NCBI GenBank assembly: GCA_913057775.1
Contig: CAJXOG010000013.1
Coordinates: 1 to 38,542, forward strand
Direction: 5' to 3'
DNA length: 38,542 nt
From: an uncultured Fodinibius sp.
GTDB lineage: Bacteria > Bacteroidota > Rhodothermia > Balneolales > Balneolaceae
Shown here: piece after piece, positions 33,991 to 38,542 of the stretch
How the letters are laid out: the number at the start of each line of letters is the position of its first letter
How positions within the stretch are numbered: position 1 is the stretch's first letter
Program-made: the position numbers and the translations under genes
The notes under the pieces: model-generated
Told to the model about the DNA's origin: nothing
The model's input: the letters and a program-made list of their open reading frames with translations, nothing else
Database searches by the model: none

Positions 33991-36525
33991 ATGAAGAACA
34001 TCTTCGACAATATGGCCAATTTTGAAGATATTCAGGATCAATTTGATGATTTTGAACAGGCTATTCCCCTGATGTCCGAAGAGGAAGAAAAGGAATTGAC
34101 GCAATCAGAGGTACCTGATGAACTTCCCATTTTACCACTTAAAAACACCGTTCTATTCCCTGGTGTTGTGGTACCTATTACGGTGGGCCGAGACCGTTCC
34201 CTCGAGTTAGTTAAAGAAGCATACGAATCTGATAAAACCATTGGTGTAGTCAGCCAGAAGGATGATGAAGATGAAGATCCCGATGGAAAGGATCTTTATG
34301 AAGTTGGTACTGTTGCACAAATTCTTAAGCTTATAAAGATGCCGGATGGCAGCAAAAGTATCGTCATCCAGGGAAAAACCACTTTCAAAGTTGAAGAGTT
34401 TTTGCAGAAAGATCCTTATTTCAAGGCTTCGGTTGAGCCCTACCGCCAAGAGATGGATATTGAAGGTGTAGAGCTTGATGCCTCCATCAGATCGGTTAAA
34501 GAAACAGCCCAAAAAATTGTAAATCTTTCTCCGAATATTCCATCAGAAGCTTCTGTTGCTATAAATAATATCAACAGTCCCAATTTTCTTCTTAACTTTA
34601 TCTCGTCGAACCTCAACGTTTCGACCTCAGATAAACAGGAAGTACTCGAGATCCGTAATTTTTCTGAGCGGATGGAACGTGTGATGGAGTTTCTCAATAA
34701 AGAACTTCAGGTTCTGAATCTAAGCGAGGAAATTCGCACGAAAGTTAAGTCAGATATAGACGAGCAGCAGCGCGATTTTTACCTGCGCCAGCAGATGAAA
34801 GCGATTCAGGAAGCGTTGGGCGAAGATGGAGAACAACAAGAAATTGCATCCCTGCGTAAGCGTGCCAAAGAAAAAAATCTTCCTGAAGAAGCTCAGGAGA
34901 CGGTTGAAAAGGAATTGAAGCGTCTGGAACGCACTCCTAACTCATCTCCAAATCATGGAGTCATCCACAATTATATTGAATGGATTTTAGACCTTCCCTG
35001 GGAAAAATATTCTGATGATAACCTGGATCTGGAAAATGCCCAGGATGTACTGGATGATGATCACTACGGTCTGGACAAGGTTAAGAAGCGCATTATCGAG
35101 TACTTAGCCGTACTTAAGCTTAAGAAAGATATGAAAGCCCCCATCCTTTGTTTCTACGGCCCTCCCGGTGTTGGTAAAACCTCGCTTGGTAAATCAATTG
35201 CACGGGCCTTAAACCGAAAATTTGAACGGTTTAGCCTCGGGGGTATTCACGATGAAGCAGAAATTCGCGGGCACCGACGAACGTACATCGGAGCACTTCC
35301 GGGTCGTATTCTGCGTGCTATGAAGAAAGCCGGTACGAGTAATCCGGTGATGATGCTTGATGAGATTGACAAGGTAGGTTCTGATTACAGAGGAGATCCC
35401 ACTTCTGCCCTGCTTGAAGTACTTGATCCCGAACAAAACGACAGCTTCGCGGACAATTACCTTGAGCTAGAATATGATCTGTCTAACGTTCTCTTTATTG
35501 CAACGGCAAACTCACTTGATACTATTCCTGCTCCGCTGCGTGATCGTATGGAAATTATCAATATCAGTGGATATACGCTGCAGGAGAAAACACAGATTGC
35601 CAAAGAGCATCTGATGCCCAAACAGATTAAAGAGAATGGTCTGAAAGATGAACAGATAGAAATTAAGGATGAAACTATTAGACAGATCATTGAAAAATAT
35701 ACCCGTGAATCGGGCGTCCGATCCCTTGAACGCGAAATTGGCTCGGTATGCCGCGGTGTTGCCGCAAAAATTGCCAAAGGCGATGAAGGAGAACACGTTG
35801 TAGAAGCCAATGATCTCCAGGAATATCTTGGAAAGCGTAAGTACTTCTCAGAAGTAGCTGAACGTACCAAAGTTCCCGGGGTTGCTACAGGCTTAGCCTG
35901 GACCCCTTACGGCGGGGATATCCTCTTCATTGAGGCCAGCGTATCAAAAGGAACGGGCAAGTTGCACATTACAGGTCAGCTGGGTGATGTAATGAAAGAA
36001 TCGGCCATGCTGGCAATGTCGTATTTAAAGGCCCACTCTGAAGAATTGAACATCCCAGAAGAAGCGTTTAAGTATTGGGATCTACACATACACGTACCCA
36101 AAGGAGCCGTTCCCAAAGACGGACCTTCTGCGGGAGTTTCCATCTTTTCAGCAGTAGCATCTATCTTTACCCAACGCAAAGTGAAAGGTACACTGGCTAT
36201 GACCGGTGAAATTACCCTGCGCGGACTTGTTCTGCCAGTAGGCGGAATCAAGGAAAAAGTACTGGCTGCCAAGCGTGCTGGTATCGATAAGGTTCTGTTA
36301 CCGCAAAAGAATGAGAAAGATGTCGCTGAAATTGAAGAAGATGTGCTCGGCGATCTCAAAGTGAAGTATCTCGAACGCATGGATCCACTGCTTGATATCG
36401 TACTTGAGGATGAAGCGGTACGATCCCCTCAGGAGCGTTTCAAGGTAAGTGAATCCTATAAAAAGAGAACAAGCGACAATTCTGAATCTACTGACTCCAC
36501 CGAAGAGACAATTGTAATGGAGTAA
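33991..36525 (+). CDS. lon: ATP-dependent Lon protease
   Basis: Cytoplasmic AAA+ serine protease that removes misfolded and short-lived regulatory proteins. The 844-residue protein has an N-terminal substrate-binding domain (LPILPLKNTVLFPGVVVPI at about 46-64) and a helical region. The AAA+ module has Walker A GPPGVGKT (390-397) and LDEIDKVG for Walker B. The C-terminal protease domain has catalytic Ser713 (DGPSAGVSI) and Lys756 (GGIKEKVL). The start at 33991 gives MKNIFDNMANFED; a start at Met8 (34012) is possible. A clear terminator follows at 36545. Confidence 0.97.
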   Translation: MKNIFDNMANFEDIQDQFDDFEQAIPLMSEEEEKELTQSEVPDELPILPLKNTVLFPGVVVPITVGRDRSLELVKEAYESDKTIGVVSQKDDEDEDPDGKDLYEVGTVAQILKLIKMPDGSKSIVIQGKTTFKVEEFLQKDPYFKASVEPYRQEMDIEGVELDASIRSVKETAQKIVNLSPNIPSEASVAINNINSPNFLLNFISSNLNVSTSDKQEVLEIRNFSERMERVMEFLNKELQVLNLSEEIRTKVKSDIDEQQRDFYLRQQMKAIQEALGEDGEQQEIASLRKRAKEKNLPEEAQETVEKELKRLERTPNSSPNHGVIHNYIEWILDLPWEKYSDDNLDLENAQDVLDDDHYGLDKVKKRIIEYLAVLKLKKDMKAPILCFYGPPGVGKTSLGKSIARALNRKFERFSLGGIHDEAEIRGHRRTYIGALPGRILRAMKKAGTSNPVMMLDEIDKVGSDYRGDPTSALLEVLDPEQNDSFADNYLELEYDLSNVLFIATANSLDTIPAPLRDRMEIINISGYTLQEKTQIAKEHLMPKQIKENGLKDEQIEIKDETIRQIIEKYTRESGVRSLEREIGSVCRGVAAKIAKGDEGEHVVEANDLQEYLGKRKYFSEVAERTKVPGVATGLAWTPYGGDILFIEASVSKGTGKLHITGQLGDVMKESAMLAMSYLKAHSEELNIPEEAFKYWDLHIHVPKGAVPKDGPSAGVSIFSAVASIFTQRKVKGTLAMTGEITLRGLVLPVGGIKEKVLAAKRAGIDKVLLPQKNEKDVAEIEEDVLGDLKVKYLERMDPLLDIVLEDEAVRSPQERFKVSESYKKRTSDNSESTDSTEETIVME

Positions 36526-36544
36526 CGATTGAATTATAAACACT

Positions 36545-36576
36545 AAAAGTCGTCTCGATTTATCGGGGCGACTTTT
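36545..36576 (+). terminator. Intrinsic terminator after lon
   Basis: AAAAGTCGTCTCGA (36545-36558) and TCGGGGCGACTTTT (36563-36576) form a 14-bp stem, including some G-T pairs, with a TTTA loop. The right arm runs into TTTTTTATTTT. It is the clearest terminator in the window, 20 bases after the lon stop. Confidence 0.9.
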
Positions 36577-36618
36577 TTATTTTGATGATGCTCTAATTTT
36601 AAACTAAAGCCGTAAAAT

Positions 36619-37548
36619 TTGCCCAACGAAGGACGTATTGTAGAATCTACCGGTCAATGGTATAAAGTTGCTTATGATGAGGACAGCGGAATGCAGACCA
36701 TTAACTGTCGCCTTCCGGGCCGGTTTCGTCTTAAAGATCACGCGTTGACCAATCCCATCGCCGTTGGCGACTATGTTGAATTTGAAATTAATGATGACGG
36801 CTCGGGGAGTATTGAAAAAATAAAAGACCGTGAAAATTATCTTATCCGTCAATCCACTCATCATCAAGAAGATCACCAAATACTGGCAGCCAATATCGAT
36901 CGCGCTTACGTAGTGCAATCCGTTAAAATGCCCCGAATGAAACAGGGCTTTTTTGATCGCTTCCTGGTAACATGCGAAGCCTACCAGATCCAGGCCTCTA
37001 TCATCATAAATAAAATGGATCTGGCTGATGAAAATGCCCAGGCGTATGTAGATTCCATTGCCGATTTATATGACTCGCTGGGTTATCCTGTTCTTAAAAC
37101 AAGTATAAATGACGAGGAATCTCTTGATCGGCTTAAAGAAGATCTTCGAGATAACACTTCTGTTTTGATCGGTCCTTCAGGTGTTGGCAAGACAAGTTTA
37201 CTAAACAGCATCGACCCCAACATTGACCGCAAGGTAGGTGAAATTTCTACATTTAATGAGAAAGGAAAACACACTACCACGTTCGCAAAACTACTGCACT
37301 TGCAAATTGGGGGATATATTGTGGACACCCCCGGCATTAAAGAATTTGGATTGGTCAATATCGAACCTTGGGAACTTTCACTGTTCTTTCCGGAGATGTT
37401 AGAGCCGCGCCAAAACTGCAAGTTTAACAACTGTACACATGCTCACGAACCGGGTTGTGGAGTGATTGAGGCCTTTAAAGAAGGTTTTATCGATGCCGAC
37501 AGGTACGATTCTTACCTCAATATCCTCGATTCTCTGCAAGAGGATTAA
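36619..37548 (+). CDS. rsgA: Ribosome small-subunit GTPase
   Basis: Circularly permuted GTPase that tests late 30S subunit maturation. The 309-residue protein has an N-terminal OB fold, then G4 NKMD (131-134), G1 GPSGVGKTS (185-193), and G3 DTPG (in VDTPGIKEFG). A C-terminal zinc-binding segment follows, with Cys-His in CKFNNCTHAHEPGCGV. The permuted order G4-G1-G3 is diagnostic for RsgA. Translation begins at a TTG (36619), giving MPNEGRIVESTGQWY, the expected N-terminus. It lies after the lon terminator, so it should have its own promoter. Confidence 0.96.
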   Translation: MPNEGRIVESTGQWYKVAYDEDSGMQTINCRLPGRFRLKDHALTNPIAVGDYVEFEINDDGSGSIEKIKDRENYLIRQSTHHQEDHQILAANIDRAYVVQSVKMPRMKQGFFDRFLVTCEAYQIQASIIINKMDLADENAQAYVDSIADLYDSLGYPVLKTSINDEESLDRLKEDLRDNTSVLIGPSGVGKTSLLNSIDPNIDRKVGEISTFNEKGKHTTTFAKLLHLQIGGYIVDTPGIKEFGLVNIEPWELSLFFPEMLEPRQNCKFNNCTHAHEPGCGVIEAFKEGFIDADRYDSYLNILDSLQED

Positions 37549-37629
37549 AAAGTAGAGAGTTAGCCTCAAATTCTTTAGTATTGCAATAGTCTACGGATGG
37601 TTAAAAATCGAAAATTAAAAATTAGGGAT

Positions 37630-38542
37630 ATGAAATTAAGATACCGTTTTCTCACATTTGTACTGCTATTTGGTCTGTTTACCTTTAATGCAACACCCAC
37701 CTTTGGACAGGTTGGCGATATTGGAGATATCTTACAAGCAGGGCGTGAAGATGCCAATACACTCGCACGCGCTTATCTCGAACCTTTTGGATCGGGATTT
37801 GGTGCTTCGCTCAACACCGGGTGGACCAATACTGCCAGTCCGCACAGCAAATTGGGTTTTGATGTAACCGTCAGTACCGGACTAGCTATTGTGCCCGATG
37901 CCGCGAAATCATTTAATGTTAATGAACTTGGACTTCAACAGCTGGAGTTGGAAGGTACAAATCCTGTATCACCTACCATCAATGGTAATGATGAAACAGG
38001 TTCATTGCTTGCTGCTTATGAAGAAATCAACGGCAACCGGCAAAAACTTATTGAATTTAACATGCCTGAAGGTTCAGGATTTGGTTACGTTCCCGCCCCC
38101 ATGATAAAAGCCGGAGTTGGTATTGTTAAAGATACAGAACTGATGCTTCGCTATACTCCCAAAACGGAGATTGGAGATTTTGGTTCATTCAACCTATTTG
38201 GCGTAGGTGCCAAACACGGTATCAATCAGTGGTTGCCCGGTGGCAAGCTGCTACCGGTTAACCTTTCGGTGATGTTTGGGTATACGAGCATGGAAGTAGG
38301 CTCCGATTTGGATTTGGCTGCCAGTGATGTTATCCAAGATCCCAACAATACAGAGAATCCATATAATGCTTCTCAATGGGATGGACAAACTGTTGAATTA
38401 AATACAGATGCATGGACCATTAACGCATTAGTAGGTAAGAGTTTGCCTATAATTTCGGTATATGGCGGTGTTGGTTACGAGGCCTCTACTTTCAGTATTA
38501 CCACGCCGGGATCGTATCCCACCGTTGTTCCCAATGAGGCAT
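37630..38542 (+). CDS. Putative outer-membrane beta-barrel protein (DUF6588-like), truncated by window end
   Basis: The frame starts at the ATG at 37630 and is still open at the right edge after 304 codons. Residues 1-26 are a signal peptide (basic start, hydrophobic run, Phe-Gly-Gln at the cleavage site). The mature part begins GDIGDILQAGREDANTLARAYLEPFGSGFGASLN and then alternates polar and aromatic residues with Gly and Asn turns, as in an outer-membrane barrel. The opening resembles a family annotated as DUF6588, common in Bacteroidota. I am moderately sure of the barrel call and less sure of the family. Function is unknown. It follows rsgA by 81 bases. Confidence 0.75.
   Translation, partial: MKLRYRFLTFVLLFGLFTFNATPTFGQVGDIGDILQAGREDANTLARAYLEPFGSGFGASLNTGWTNTASPHSKLGFDVTVSTGLAIVPDAAKSFNVNELGLQQLELEGTNPVSPTINGNDETGSLLAAYEEINGNRQKLIEFNMPEGSGFGYVPAPMIKAGVGIVKDTELMLRYTPKTEIGDFGSFNLFGVGAKHGINQWLPGGKLLPVNLSVMFGYTSMEVGSDLDLAASDVIQDPNNTENPYNASQWDGQTVELNTDAWTINALVGKSLPIISVYGGVGYEASTFSITTPGSYPTVVPNEA

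Noticed and set aside
35457-35870. Minus-strand frames inside lon
   Set aside because: Ser/Ile/Arg-rich antisense shadow of the AAA+ and protease domains.

Overview
The window looks like a chromosomal segment of a moderately AT-rich Gram-negative bacterium of the Bacteroidota/Balneolota type. The assignment is inferred from four things: an unlinked atpD-atpC pair, exported proteins whose predicted mature N-terminus starts at or near Gln, a Bacteroidota-type TAnnTTTG promoter element before valS, and weak Shine-Dalgarno signals with several TTG starts. LpxH, SLBB and outer-membrane beta-barrel genes show an outer membrane. Species cannot be fixed without a database search.

Layout. Positions 1-1240 hold a decayed IS3-family element inserted at the 3' end of an unidentified gene that enters from the left edge. 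Positions 1240-3815 are an AT-rich stretch with a small membrane protein, a divergent MraY/WecA-type glycosyl-phosphate transferase and a short SLBB protein. This looks like the edge of a cell-surface polysaccharide region. From 12853 down to 4057 runs a long minus-strand cluster: pgi, deoxynucleoside kinase, DUF177, rpmF, plsX, fabH, fabD, fabG, acpP, fabF, rnc. It couples fatty-acid and phospholipid initiation to ribosome and RNA functions. From 13148 to 18401 a plus-strand run carries a polyprenyl diphosphate synthase, an LpxH-type hydrolase, a class A penicillin-binding protein and a frameshifted acyl-CoA-dehydrogenase-like gene. It converges on atpD-atpC (minus strand) across a terminator.

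From 20702 to the right edge all genes are on the plus strand: a membrane HisKA_2 histidine kinase, a small unknown protein, a methyltransferase-like protein with a signal peptide, an APC permease, rsmB, valS, a UvrD/PcrA helicase, an outer-membrane protein, lon, rsgA and a truncated beta-barrel protein. Between rsmB, valS and the helicase lie unusual hairpin-rich spacers.

Most of the window is conserved housekeeping. I saw no CRISPR array, rRNA, tRNA, phage module or recognisable defence system. The observations most worth checking are the methyltransferase fold behind an export signal, the altered active-site motifs of the MraY-like protein, the T-less 13-bp hairpin just downstream of rnc, the palindrome between fabG and acpP, and the four-hairpin array after valS. 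No convincing new multi-gene system was found.
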